64,000 bases of DNA from Aurantiochytrium sp. KH105. Lineage: Eukaryota > Sar > Bigyra > Thraustochytrida > Thraustochytriidae. Shown here in pieces: positions 49,097 to 59,314 of this stretch; positions within the stretch are counted from its first letter, which is position 1; each line of letters opens with the position of its first letter. The DNA lies in NCBI GenBank assembly GCA_003116975.1, contig BGKB01000007.1, positions 248,001 through 312,000 on the forward strand, written 5' to 3'. The notes below the pieces were generated by a model, which was not told where the DNA came from, did no database searches, and worked only from the letters and a program-made list of their open reading frames with translations. Made by a program: the position numbers and the translations under genes.

Positions 49097-50575
49097 CTAT
49101 TGCGGCTGGTCGTCTTGTGGTAGTTGTCCTTGTCCTTGTTGTTGTTGTTGTTCTTGCTGCTGTTGTTGCTGCTGCTGACGCTGCTGCTGACGCTGCTGAA
49201 GAACAGTTGTGAGTACATGTGGCTGCTGTTGTTGCTGCTGCTGCTGCTGGTGCTGCAGCGAGGGTAATTGATTTATGAGCTCAATTTGAAGCTGGTGCTG
49301 ATCGAGATGCTGCCGGCGTTGATTCTGATGGTGCATTTGCTGGCTGGCATTGGGCTCGTGCTCAGATACCTGCGGCGCGATGGTAAAGCTTGGCAAATCG
49401 TGTGAGTTCTGCCGTTGCTGCGGTAGCGAAGAATGAGATGACAGCTGTTCTGGCGGGCGCGGGGGCTCTTGAAGAACATTGTGGTGGTGTTGATGATGAC
49501 GGTGGCGGTTTTGTTGATGGTCCTCATGTTGCTGATCATCGTGGGGATGCACATGGAGAGGTTGCTGCGTCTGCTGCGCTTGTGGCTGCTTCTGCTGCGT
49601 CTGATGTACACTGTGAGAATCAGGGTTTTGTGAAGTCTCGTGCGTACCGCTGACTTCCGCGCGCGTGTTGGTGGTCGTGCCGTCTTCGACGGTCTCACCC
49701 AAGATCTCACGGTGTGACTCCTTCTTTTCCTGCAAAATGCGTGCCTCTAGGGTCGGCAACGGAGGGATGGGAAGCCGCACATCGTGCGGATCGAAAGTAG
49801 GTCCAGAGGCGCGGGGTTTGATGGTTTTCTCATTTTCGCTAATGAGATAGCGACACGCTCGACGGCCGCCCTCAAGCTTGCGAAGACCAATAAAGAAGGT
49901 AAGAACCTCGGCCCCAAACTTGCATCGATCCCAAACCCAACCACGCGCCCCCTTTTCTAGGATACGCCGCCAATAGTGCAGCGTGACATAGAGAAACTTG
50001 TAAAAGAAGCAGGTTTCGGGCAGCAATCCTTCATTCTCCAGGTAGCGCACAAGCGCCGCGATGGGTGGAAAGGTGGACTTTTGCACTTGCTCCATCTTAC
50101 GTTTTTCTTCCTTGACGGACTTTTCAATAATGGTCATACGTGCAGCTAGTTTGTGCAAAAGTTGGAACTTGGACATGGCCATGAGGTCTTCGAGGTTGGT
50201 ATCAAATTTGTCTCTTGCCACGTGTGCAATTGTGCGAATATACCTTCTGTAGGTGTTGCGCGAGGTAATGCAGCTCAGACAAATTCCTTGACCTGCATGT
50301 CGCGCGCGGTTCGTGCATGTGTGTGCCCTGACAACCACATTTCCTGGGCTGGCTGCTTTGCGCGTTTCGTCAACGGCGAGTGTGTTGAGGACCTGATCTT
50401 TGGGTACCTCGAAGCCATTGCAGGTATTCTGGCCACCGCTCATCAAGTGCATATCAGGCTCCTCGCCCAGGCCTATTGCCTCTCCGTCTTCGTCGTGGTC
50501 AAGGTCACGGCCATCATCGACGAGGCCATCCACGACGGCGCCCTGGTCGCTCAGGGCTCCCCTTGCTCGCTTCAT
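49097..50575 (-). CDS. Gln/His-rich protein of unknown function
   Basis: The gene encodes 492 residues from ATG 50575 (MKRARGALSDQGAVV); upstream codons in frame are non-ATG. An acidic start (about 1-60) is followed by a conserved-looking globular core (about 85-270). The core has a Cys/His cluster (CTNRARHAGQGICLSC), the helices NTYRRYIRTIAHVARDKFD and LLHKLAARMTIIEKSVKEEK, and YKFLYVTLHYWRRILEKGA. From about 320 to the end it is almost entirely Gln, His and Pro (CAG/CAA codons, several Q runs), so disordered. I do not recognise the core. The arrangement would fit a transcriptional or RNA regulator, but this is only compositional. It lies next to the longest intergenic spacer of the window. 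Confidence 0.72.
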   Translation of the reverse strand: MKRARGALSDQGAVVDGLVDDGRDLDHDEDGEAIGLGEEPDMHLMSGGQNTCNGFEVPKDQVLNTLAVDETRKAASPGNVVVRAHTCTNRARHAGQGICLSCITSRNTYRRYIRTIAHVARDKFDTNLEDLMAMSKFQLLHKLAARMTIIEKSVKEEKRKMEQVQKSTFPPIAALVRYLENEGLLPETCFFYKFLYVTLHYWRRILEKGARGWVWDRCKFGAEVLTFFIGLRKLEGGRRACRYLISENEKTIKPRASGPTFDPHDVRLPIPPLPTLEARILQEKKESHREILGETVEDGTTTNTRAEVSGTHETSQNPDSHSVHQTQQKQPQAQQTQQPLHVHPHDDQQHEDHQQNRHRHHQHHHNVLQEPPRPPEQLSSHSSLPQQRQNSHDLPSFTIAPQVSEHEPNASQQMHHQNQRRQHLDQHQLQIELINQLPSLQHQQQQQQQQQPHVLTTVLQQRQQQRQQQQQQQQEQQQQQGQGQLPQDDQPQ

Positions 50576-51706
50576 GCTGAGCCAGAGGGGCTTGCGACCG
50601 CCGCAAAAGGACTTTGGCAAGGCGTCTGCGCTCTGCACTCTGCCCGTCTGCCTATTTGCGCGCCTGTCGGCCCTGAGCTCGAGCTCGCTCGATGGCGTGC
50701 TCGCTTTGCTTGCCCGACAGTGACAGAGTGCAATAAAACGTTGGAGCCGCCAAACCGCCCACCGCGGCGAGCGACTGACTGACCATCTTTGTCAACTAAT
50801 GTTGACAATACGACGTATCAATGCTGCTTGCATGTCAGGTGGCTATCATGTCATTAGAGAGGACGAGAAAGAGGGTGGTGCGCAAGCGGCAGCGGGCATT
50901 CCCCAATCATGCCATCAAGACTGTGGTCATCACAGCAGCGTCAGCGGCAGCGGCTGCGGCGTGTTTTGGGATTGGTGAATTGTTTTTTTTCGCTTTTATC
51001 TTCGACGTTCACAAGCCAAGAAAAACAGCTTTTGCAAGTCAAGTAAACTAGTAAAAGATGCGCAAACTCTGCTTGCCAGTCAACTGGCTGTGAGTGCAGA
51101 CAGGCTTTTTACGCTGCTTTACATTAAAGAGTGACGTGGCCCTGAAAAGGGTGAACCAAACAGAAAGCTCGTCATTCCCCCTCCGCGTCATCACCCAAGT
51201 CTTTGTGCGCTGCCAGCCACACCACTGCCTCATGTCATTCATTGCCAGTCATGCCATAGAGAAGATTCGACCTTCGAGTCAGTACATACTTGGCCTCGCC
51301 ACGTCACTGTTTATTTTTGCCAGGAAAAGAGATGGAGCTGGGTGACGCACCTCCGACATGTGGCGCTCTCAAGTGAGCTGTTGCTAACGCGTCACCACCC
51401 CACGCGTCAACAAGTCTCTTCTTTTCTGCGCCGACCAATTTTTTTTTTTTCGTTCTCTCTCCTCTCGACTGCGATCTCCAATCGGCGCGGTGCAGTGCGG
51501 CGACCAGCGCGGCGCGTGGTTCGGTTGGGACACGGCAAGAACTATTTTGCGTGCGTGCGTCAGCGTCTGCGTGTCGCAGACGAATTCGCTGTGACGCTGT
51601 TGAGTCAACCGATGACGCACAACAATGATTGATGCGAGAACATTCCAAGTCGGTGGTCCATTTCTTTTCTTTCCTTTGTCGGGAGACTGAAGACTGCAGC
51701 CTCTTG

Positions 51707-51771
51707 CGCTGCTGGTGCTGGTGCTGCTGGCGCTGCTGCCAGCAGCAGCAGCAGCCAGCAGATGTCGCTGT
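51707..51771. repeat. Imperfect CTG/CAG inverted repeat
   Basis: A left arm of CTG/GGTG words meets a right arm of CCAGCAGCAGCAGCAG. The two can pair into a hairpin of about 20-25 bp with a very small loop. Confidence 0.75.
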
Positions 51772-53231
51772 GCCTAGATTGACAGCAGCAGATTCTCAGA
51801 ACGCAACAGCGAGGCTCCCGAAGTGCATGCATCAGCACAGCACAGCACGCAATTTGTTTCTTTTGAGTGGCATGGCGGTGAATCGTCACAAAGCAAGACG
51901 AACTCGCTCACGCACTCGCTGTCGGGGGCGACCTCCGTGCGTCCCCAGCCAGCCACACGAGCAAAAGACTCGGAGATGGTAGAACACAAGTTCGCGCAAA
52001 AATCGCGACAGCGAGCGTCGCTGGGTGTGGTAGTACTACACCTCCGAAGGCTCTTTGGCAACTTCAATCAATCATGCCGAGTTTCCTGCTTTCCTACTTT
52101 CCTTTTTTTCTCTCTTTCTCCAGCCAAGCTTTTCCTTTTCACTCGCTCCTGCTGCAGTACTGCTCGCTGCAGCGACGGTGACGCGACCTCGTTCTCCTCC
52201 TCCTCGTGCTCGTGCTCCTGTTCCTCCATCGAACGATGGGACGCATTCGTTTGTGCATTCCTCGTTGCCGCCACCCGTCCCTTGCGCGCGTCACTCACCG
52301 CCTGCGCGCGTTGCGTGGCGCTGCGTCGTGCGTGTTGCGTGCATCATCATCACCAGCACCACGAGCTGCAGCTGCAGCAGCACAGCACAGCATGCTGTGC
52401 TGATGCGCGCATCGCTCGCGAGTTCGTAGAACGCGGACCCTGCCGAATGCCTTTTTCATGTCCCGGTCAGTCAGCGCGGTCCCGTTAGTCGGCGGCGACT
52501 CATCGTTCTTTCACCCGCCTCGCTCTCTTGCTCGCGCCAGCGCGGGGCCTCTGTGACTGACTTCCACTGCCGCTGCCAGGATACCGACCGCCCAAGCAGC
52601 AGCGGGCTGCACGGTCCCAAGTCGCGCAGCGCGACTGCGATCTCCATCTCCGCCGCCACCTCCTCCGCGAGCGACAGCGGCTGCGACTCCGGCACGCAGG
52701 GCCTCAGGCTGGCCAGCCAGCTCGCTCCATTTCCACGAGCTCGCGGCCGCCGCCGCGGCGTACGCCACCCCGGCAGGCTGGACCACTTTCTGCAAGCAAG
52801 CCATGGCCGCCTCGCCCCGCCAGGCCCCAACCATCGCCTCGATCTGCAGGGCAGCGGAGGCGGCCCCGCCAACCAAGCGCAGCCCAGCGCAGCCCAGCGC
52901 CCCAAGCGAGCAAGGCCGCCCCAGCAAAGCATCGCGGCGACGCGGCCTCGCCTCGCCTCCGCATCCATCCTCGGCGTTTCAGGAGCGGCGGCGTTCGCTG
53001 CGCGATGGCATGCCGTGGCCTCGCATCGCGTCCCTCGCGCTGCTCCGCCTCGGCCAACCGCCAGCGCCGCCAAGCACCGCGCGCCTCGCCGACTGTCTCT
53101 CCGACGCCGGCTCCCGCCCTGCGGCGCGTCTGCGCCCGCCCTGGAGGCGCCGCGTCGCGCTGCGTCGCGTCGCCGGTCGCCTCGCGCTGGGCTTGGCGGC
53201 GAGGCGGGCCTCCGACCGCGATTTCTGTCAT

Positions 53232-53262
53232 TTGTTATAAACAAAGTTATAAAATAAAATGA
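53232..53262. promoter_or_regulatory. AT-rich island with TATAAA words
   Basis: Within a GC-rich block, about 30 bp are almost pure A/T and include TATAAAC (53236) and TATAAAATAAAA (53248). It could be a core promoter for the + strand gene at 54381, about 1.1 kb away, or for the minus side. Weak. Confidence 0.25.
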
Positions 53263-54058
53263 ACAAACAGACTGGCTGGCGACCGGGGAAAAGACGGACC
53301 GGCGAGATAAAAAGGAAGCCACAGCCAGCTGCGGCGTGGTCCGTCCATCCTCGCCCGGCCTGCTGCAGCAGCTGCCATGGCTGCTTGCGCTCGGCCGGGA
53401 CCGATCGTCATAATCCCTCCGTCAACATAACCGGCACGCCACGCCGCGGCGCAGTCGAGATCGGCCGGAACCCGCTCTCGCTGGCCGCTCGGGGCCGCCG
53501 AGATTGGCCGGAACCGGCGGATGCGGCGGCACTGCAGCAGCGTGCATGCACGGGCGTCGCGTGGTGTCGAGTCGAGTCGAGTCAAGGCCAGGCTCGCGCG
53601 CGCCCTTTCTTTACTACTACTACCACTACATGTTTTCCCCTTGTCATGCATGCAGCGGGCTCAGGAAGCTGAAAGGCGAAGCAAAGAAAGCGCCAGAGCC
53701 TAGCCCTCCTCCCTCCTCGCGCGCCATACCGCCGCGACGGCGGCCTGCACTCTGCAGCGGCCTGCCCTCTGGCTGCAGTGCAGCTGCAGTGGTCTCGGCC
53801 GGAAAAGGTTTCCGCGGAGGAGGTCGGCGATGAACGAGAGAGACGCGTGCCGCGCGGAGCCAGCGAGACACGGGCTAACCGCGAGCAGCCGGGCAGTGAA
53901 TGCTCCGGCGCGGAGAGCCCGCGGCGCGGCTGCCTGCACTGACAGCGACTGCGACCTGAGTGCGCGCAGCAGCAGCGGCCTCGTCGGGGGCGGGGAAGCC
54001 GGGCGAGGGACGCGAGTCTCGCCAGCATCATGAGCGATCGACGGCAGACGAAGCAGCA

Positions 54059-54235
54059 AAACAAAAGAAAGAAAGAAGGAAAGAAGGAAAGAAAGAAAAC
54101 AAAAAATCTCGCTTCCATAAAAACAAAAAAAAGATACGAGGAACGAACGCGGCAGGCCAGAAAGAAAAAGAAAAAGAAAAAGAAAAAGGAAAAGGAAAAG
54201 GAAAAGAAAAAGAAAAAGAAAAAAGGAAAAAATCC
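54059..54235 (+). repeat. Purine-rich AAG/AAA leader tract
   Basis: About 180 bp are almost purely A and G (AAAG, GAAAGAAGG and AAAAGG words) on the plus strand, just upstream of the gene at 54381. The tract stays in frame with that gene, so an ATG at 54030 would add 117 Lys-rich residues. Confidence 0.75.
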
Positions 54236-54380
54236 AGGCAGGGCTGCTGCGTCGAGAGATGCAAACCCCAAATCCAAGAAACGCTCGCTGCAGCAGCAAA
54301 AGCAGAAGCACAGCAAGCAAGCCAGCCAGCAAGCCAGCAAGCAAGAACAAGCAAGCGACTGCGAGCAGCGGAAGGAGACG

Positions 54381-55424
54381 ATGGCGTTCCTTCTGGCCGG
54401 CATGGCGCTGGGCGCGACGGCGGTGGCGCTGAGCGAGTCGGACAGGCAGTACTATCGGTCGTCCCGATACGCCATGGACTATCTTGGCAACAAGAACGGC
54501 CAGGATATCTACAAGGACCGCGTGACCGGCCTCTTCTACTGCGACGACGGGTGGGACGTTCGCCGCGTCGGCACGGCCGGCTGGCGCGCCCACCCCGTCG
54601 ACCTGGAGCGCCTCAAGTCCAAGCTAGCAAAGTACTCGCACGAGCAACTCAAGTTTTCAGAGTATATTCTCGCGAGCTTTGCTGGACACGAGGATCGTCT
54701 CTGGGAAACCATCTTCCGCCGCTTCGAGCAGCCCAAGGAGCCCAAGAAACCTCACTTTGGCAAGGGCATCCGCAAGCAGCGCTGGGGCAAGTACGACGAG
54801 GAAGTCGAGGAATGGGAGAAGGAGGTCGCAGAAGCCAAGAAGCTCTTCAAGGTCGAGTGCGAGGAATGGGACAAAAAGAAGGCATCCTTTGATGCTTCCG
54901 TCAACCACGCAGCTTCTGGCAGCGAGCTGCTTAAGCGCGCTCTCGCCCCTGTCGCAGAATCCGATGTAGAGATCTTCAAAATCGTGGTTCCACAGGGTAA
55001 GCAGCCCGGCGACACGCTCGTGGTTCAGGCCGGCGGCCGCAATCTGCAGGTCATGGTTCCTCCGGGCTCTGCCGCGGGTTCTGAAATCCAGTTCGAGGTC
55101 CCAAAGCCCAAGGCCGTCGTCATTGAGGCGCAGCAGGCACCCGCTCGCCGCGCGCCGCAGCCTGCCATCGGTGGTGTCATTAGCCGTCGCGCTCCCACGC
55201 AATCGGGTGCGACAACTTACGGTGGCGCCATGACGCGCCGACCGGGTGCGCCGCGCAAGCACCAGGTGCCCAACGAACAGCCTCAGAGCGCGTACGATAG
55301 CTTACCCATCGTTGGCAGCGCTGTGCCACCAGCAGCGCTCAAGGCGCAGCTCGCCGCCTCGGGTCCGGCAGAGCGCCCGAGCGCCATGGCGGATGCCCAG
55401 TCGTCTTTTCATTTCGAACAGTAA
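54381..55424 (+). CDS. Protein with paired P-x-G-x-x-x-G-x-x-x-x-V-x-x-P motif, unknown function
   Basis: The gene encodes 347 residues from ATG 54381 (GAGACGATGG, strong context). An in-frame ATG at 54030 would add 117 Lys-rich residues from the purine tract; the short start is preferred because the protein then begins with a hydrophobic segment (MAFLLAGMALGATAVALSES), a possible signal anchor. Residues 20-70 (DRVTGLFYCDDGWDVRRVG) look folded. Residues 75-175 are helical with a highly charged KYDEEVEEWEKEVAEAKK. Residues 196-241 carry two 'V-P-x-G-x-x-x-G-x-x-x-x-V' units (VVPQGKQPGDTLVVQAGG and VMVPPGSAAGSEIQFEVP), a motif common in oomycete and thraustochytrid proteins with no known role. 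The tail is Pro/Ala/Gln-rich. No enzyme family is recognised. Confidence 0.8.
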   Translation: MAFLLAGMALGATAVALSESDRQYYRSSRYAMDYLGNKNGQDIYKDRVTGLFYCDDGWDVRRVGTAGWRAHPVDLERLKSKLAKYSHEQLKFSEYILASFAGHEDRLWETIFRRFEQPKEPKKPHFGKGIRKQRWGKYDEEVEEWEKEVAEAKKLFKVECEEWDKKKASFDASVNHAASGSELLKRALAPVAESDVEIFKIVVPQGKQPGDTLVVQAGGRNLQVMVPPGSAAGSEIQFEVPKPKAVVIEAQQAPARRAPQPAIGGVISRRAPTQSGATTYGGAMTRRPGAPRKHQVPNEQPQSAYDSLPIVGSAVPPAALKAQLAASGPAERPSAMADAQSSFHFEQ

Positions 55425-55763
55425 TTTGTCGTGAAAGTTTACGTACGACAAAACTCCGTATACCCCCCCTGGCGTGCCAAGTTTCTTCTCCCCCCAATTT
55501 TCGAAGATGCCAAGATGCACAGTGAAATGATAATGTGGCAATACATGCAAAACAAGAAACATATAAACCAAAACAATGTTGACGATGTAATAACATTACC
55601 ATACACCGGTTTCCATCTTTGTGGGCGGATGTTTCGGCTCCTTTCATCATCAGGTGTGAGTGCGCAGGAGAGGAAAAAGAAAAGAGAACCTGTTTGCAAA
55701 TTTGAGCAATTATTTTCCCATCAAGATTCAAGTTGCATTTTGGTTTTTTAGACGGCTGGTACA
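55425..55763. other. Convergent 3' spacer
   Basis: This 339-bp AT-richer spacer lies between two stop codons. It holds no ORF or repeat of note and presumably both 3' UTRs. Confidence 0.5.
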
Positions 55764-57605
55764 TCACTGCTGACCTGCTGCATCCGTGTTCGAGGTAGAG
55801 ACGCCATCGGCGCTCCACATGACCCTTGCCGAGCTCGTCGTCTGAGGCATGTTTTCGGCGTCTTCGTCGTCAAAGAGATCGAGCATGTCATCAAAGGAGA
55901 TGCTCTTGCGGCGGCTTGATCGCGACTTGGGATTGCGGGCTTGCTTTTTAGGCTTGGCATCTTCTTGCATTGCAGGCAGAACATTTGCATCCACGGGGTG
56001 CAGAGCAACATTGTGCTCGCGCAGAATGCGCTTCTTCTCGGCGATGAATTCATCCATGGCTCGTTCAAACTTCGCGTGCAAGTCTGCCTCTGCGCGAGCG
56101 AGGGCTTGCTCAACGGATCCCGAACCTGTGTATTGCGTGACCGCTCGTGCCTCGCTTAAGTCTTCTTGACCTTGACCTTGACCTTGATCTCGATCTTGAT
56201 CTTGTTGCTGACGCTGACGTTGCTGATGCTGATGATGTTGCGGTTGCTTTTTCAGATGCATGTCTCGATCAGCAGATTGCAAGTGCTCTTGCGTGGGAGC
56301 TTCCTGCTGCGCGCCATCTTGTTTCTTCGTTTTGACCTCGGCTTTGACTTTCGCTCGCGTGGTCGTTTTCTCATTGCTACTTTCTTTTGCCGACGCTGTG
56401 TCAAGAAGATGATCGCCACGGCTAGCACTTGTTCTTGGGCTAGGGTTTGCGCGTGTACTTGAACGCGAATTTGAGTCGTCGCCTTGCACGTAGCGAAGGT
56501 AACGCGATGCATACTCGGCTGGGCTAAGAACTTGTAGCGATTCTTGGTCAATGTACTGCATTTTGCGCGAGCGGCCGTGCGGAGACTTGATCTTTACATT
56601 GGTGGCGCGCTCGATGTCAGCCCTTTCCTTCTTGCTATTCTCCTGCATGTCGACCACGATGGGCTTAAGCTTGCGCAAATACTTCTTTTGTGGCTCCGTA
56701 TTTCGCGCAGGGCTTCGCGCCACACGCTCGCGCGATGGTGTCGGCACGCAAGACAGGTCATATGCATACTTTGAGTTAAGCATCTCCAAGAGACTCTCCT
56801 GCTGCCCTTGTGGATCGCGCACAAAAGCGCGCACCCGGGCACGTAGATCATCGCCGCTGCTAGACTTTTCTAGCTTGTTAGGCGTGCTCGGTGACTCTGT
56901 TTCGGCACTCATCTCGATGTGAGTCTCGGCGGATGCGATGGTCCTTTCTGTCGCACCATTCCGTGGAGGCGCTGGAGAAGCCTCTGCGAGCACAGACGCC
57001 TCGTTGTCGTCTTGTGTTTCGTCCTGTTCATGATCCTCGCTTTCGGCAACGAGCGAAGTCACTGCATCCAGAGAAATACTCGCGCGGCGATCCCGCTTTG
57101 ACTCTTCGCCTGGACTGCCAGCCTCGCGTCGCGCGGAAGGCATGTCATCCATGGCATCGAGCGCAGAGGCACGCACCGTTTCGACAAGATTATAGAGGTC
57201 CTCAAGAACTTCGTGGGCTTCGAGCGAACTGCCGTCGGTGGCGCGTAGCAAGAGGTCCACCGGATCCTCATGAGGAATTTGGAGAATGAGCAACACAAAG
57301 GGGTGACCCCGATCGTCCATGGAGAGTTCCAGGTCGTCGATGTGCTCGCCGGGGACAAGCGCCTGGACGTGGGCCTCATCGTGTGCCATGCCATCCCAAA
57401 TGATGGCGTCTTTCGTCACTGCAAGACGTCCCAGACTGCTTTGCGCGCGGTCGGCGTCTCCGGGCAGGCTTGCGCATAGACTTTCAAACTTGCGCGCTTG
57501 CTCCAGTCGGCCCTTGAGGAGGCCGCCGTCATCTTGCGCATCCTTCTTGGCTCCGGGCGGCCAGCACGCCACAAGCCAAGGTCGCAAGGCCTCCGTTACG
57601 TCCAT
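55764..57605 (-). CDS. Acidic/Ser-rich 613-residue protein, unknown function
   Basis: The gene encodes 613 residues from ATG 57605 (MDVTEALRPWLVACWPPG). Residues 1-150 look globular. RLEQARKFESLCASLPGD is followed by alternating strands (SSLGRLAVTKDAIIWDGM, DLELSMDDRGHPFVLLILQI) and a closing helix (EVLEDLYNLVETVRASALDA), which resembles a PH-like fold; this is a weak call. From about 155 on it is disordered: Asp/Glu/Ser-rich, then basic and Gln/His-rich (about 470). A helical end follows (AEADLHAKFERAMDEFIAEK, about 515-550), then a basic patch (RNPKSRSSRRKS) and an acidic tail. KKYLRKLKPIVVDMQ marks a short conserved-looking centre. No named family is recognised. Confidence 0.75.
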   Translation of the reverse strand: MDVTEALRPWLVACWPPGAKKDAQDDGGLLKGRLEQARKFESLCASLPGDADRAQSSLGRLAVTKDAIIWDGMAHDEAHVQALVPGEHIDDLELSMDDRGHPFVLLILQIPHEDPVDLLLRATDGSSLEAHEVLEDLYNLVETVRASALDAMDDMPSARREAGSPGEESKRDRRASISLDAVTSLVAESEDHEQDETQDDNEASVLAEASPAPPRNGATERTIASAETHIEMSAETESPSTPNKLEKSSSGDDLRARVRAFVRDPQGQQESLLEMLNSKYAYDLSCVPTPSRERVARSPARNTEPQKKYLRKLKPIVVDMQENSKKERADIERATNVKIKSPHGRSRKMQYIDQESLQVLSPAEYASRYLRYVQGDDSNSRSSTRANPSPRTSASRGDHLLDTASAKESSNEKTTTRAKVKAEVKTKKQDGAQQEAPTQEHLQSADRDMHLKKQPQHHQHQQRQRQQQDQDRDQGQGQGQEDLSEARAVTQYTGSGSVEQALARAEADLHAKFERAMDEFIAEKKRILREHNVALHPVDANVLPAMQEDAKPKKQARNPKSRSSRRKSISFDDMLDLFDDEDAENMPQTTSSARVMWSADGVSTSNTDAAGQQ

Positions 57606-57943
57606 GGTGATCAGACGAACCTGGCAAACCTTGCTTGCCGCACGCGTTGCGGCGTCCGTTCACCTCTCACGCTCGCGCACGCTGACCTGACAAACGACCT
57701 GCCAAACGATCGCCGCCCCGTCGATCGCGTGGCCAGGCAGCCGGTCAGTCAGTCAGTCAGACAGACAATCAACCACTGCGAGCACCTCTGCCTGGTCGCG
57801 CCCGGCGCGATGGTCGATGCTCTCGTCGTAGGCCTCGTTGTTTGTAAACTATACCGCGGCGGTTATACAACATGGCTGGGACAGTGCGACTCTGTCTCGG
57901 TTCTGCCTTCGATCCGCATCCGTTCTTGTATTCTCTGAGGCGA

Positions 57944-57951
57944 TATAAAAG
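57944..57951 (+). promoter_or_regulatory. TATA box (TATAAAAG)
   Basis: A perfect plus-strand TATA box stands in a GC-rich setting. It lies 1.7 kb before the desaturase start, so if used it implies a long leader, an intron or a non-coding transcript. Confidence 0.4.
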
Positions 57952-58526
57952 GGGTTCAATGGCGAGGTTCAGAATAGGTCTCTTTTGTATTTTCTACAAC
58001 GTGGAGTCATTTCGTGATCAGTCAGCCAGCCAGCCACACGAGCATCCAAAGCTCGTTGTCCGTCTCATTGTCGCATACGTACATTACTCGCTCGTTCGCT
58101 CGTTCGCTCGCTCGCTCGTTCGTGCGTTCATACTTTCGCCTACGATCTCAATCGCGACCTTTTACAAATCACGATCTCGATCACGATGGCCAAAAAGAAA
58201 TACGCACCACACCACCACACCGAGCTGGCCGTGGCAGGCAGGCTGCTGCAGCAGCAGCTGCTGTTGCCCGAGTCCCCACGCATACAAGCGCGTGTGCACG
58301 CTTCAGCAGCAGCTCCTGCAAGTCGTATGGTCGCGTCACTCGTCGCGCTCCACGCAAAAGTACCCAGAGCTCGCAGTGAAATTCCACCTGCAGCCCGCCG
58401 TCATCGCGAATCCTTCGGCCCGGAAGTACTCGGAGCTGGTCGAGGCCGGTCTTGCACACGCTCGCTCGCACAAGTCAGCGCGGTGCGCACGTTGAACGTA
58501 CGCACGTACGCATGCACGCACGCACG

Positions 58527-58548
58527 TAAGCAAGCAAGCAAGCAAGCG
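58527..58548. repeat. (GCAA)n short array
   Basis: About five perfect AAGC/GCAA copies. The same unit occurs at 25431 and 54318. Confidence 0.85.
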
Positions 58549-59298
58549 ATGGATGCTCGCCATGATCGCGACGGTGCCGTGCGATCATGATGCGAAGCGC
58601 GAGGCGTCACTCGATTTTCGTTCTCGTTCTCGTTCTTCGGCCAGGGTGGGGGGTGTGCGCGCCGGTCCAGGCCGCGGTCCCAACGCGCCCAAACTCGCAC
58701 GCTACCCCCCACACGCCGCGGCGCGCGCCAGTCAGTCCCCGCGAGGCCCGGCCGGAGGGGTGCGCGCGCAGAGTCCGTGGCTGACGCAAGCGCGCCCCGG
58801 TGTTCGAGCAGCAGGTGCAGAGCGAGCACAGCGGAGCAGCACCGCCACCCACGAGTCAACGGTCGCGGTGCAGGGCTATAGCAGCAGCTGCAGCATCAGT
58901 TGGTGTGGCAAGCGCCCGCCGAGGCAGGGCGCTGCAGCTGCGGCCCCGGCGGGCGCGCGTCGACTGTGCCTTCCTTGCCTGCCAGCCTTCAAGTTCCTCC
59001 GAGGCGTTGCTGGCGAGGAGTGGCGGAGGAAGGGAGCGCGATGAGATAGGATAGGAAGGGAGTTTATGGGATGTTCTTTCACCGCCACCGGTTGCTGGTG
59101 GTACCTTGCCTGCTACCAGGTAATGACGGTGGACGCGACGTCTACGACGCAAGGAGGCTGCACTGCTTTCCGTTGGTTACTCGAAGGCTTGCGTTTGCTT
59201 TGCTTTCCATGACTTGTTTCTTCGACAAGCGATGCGAAGGACGAGCGTGTCTTGCTCGAGCGCTCGAGCAAGAATCGATCAATCGGCCGATCATCTAT

Positions 59299-59314
59299 CC
59301 CCCCCCCCCCCCCC
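59299..59314. repeat. C16 homopolymer
   Basis: Sixteen consecutive C in the spacer upstream of the desaturase. Confidence 0.85.

Larger units (their letters stand above)
50576..54380. promoter_or_regulatory. 3.8-kb divergent spacer without a convincing gene
   Basis: I see no recognisable protein here. The stretch holds an imperfect CTG/CAG inverted repeat (51707-51771), a very GC-rich block (about 52500-53220) whose Ala/Arg/Pro-rich frames are open on both strands, and an AT island with TATAAA words (53232-53262). A purine-rich AAG/AAA leader (54059-54235) runs directly into the next gene. TCAGTCAG-type words occur near 50766 and 52467. Long 5' leaders or non-coding transcripts could lie here. 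Confidence 0.5.

Noticed and set aside
52471-53322. Overlapping 175-283-codon frames on both strands of the GC-rich block
   Set aside because: Ala/Arg/Pro-rich in both directions, no domain, no clear start context; composition explains the openness.
57959-58590. Small ORFs downstream of the TATA box, including one starting at 58186
   Set aside because: Both are coded partly by tetranucleotide repeats and show no conserved pattern; kept only as a possible non-coding transcript.
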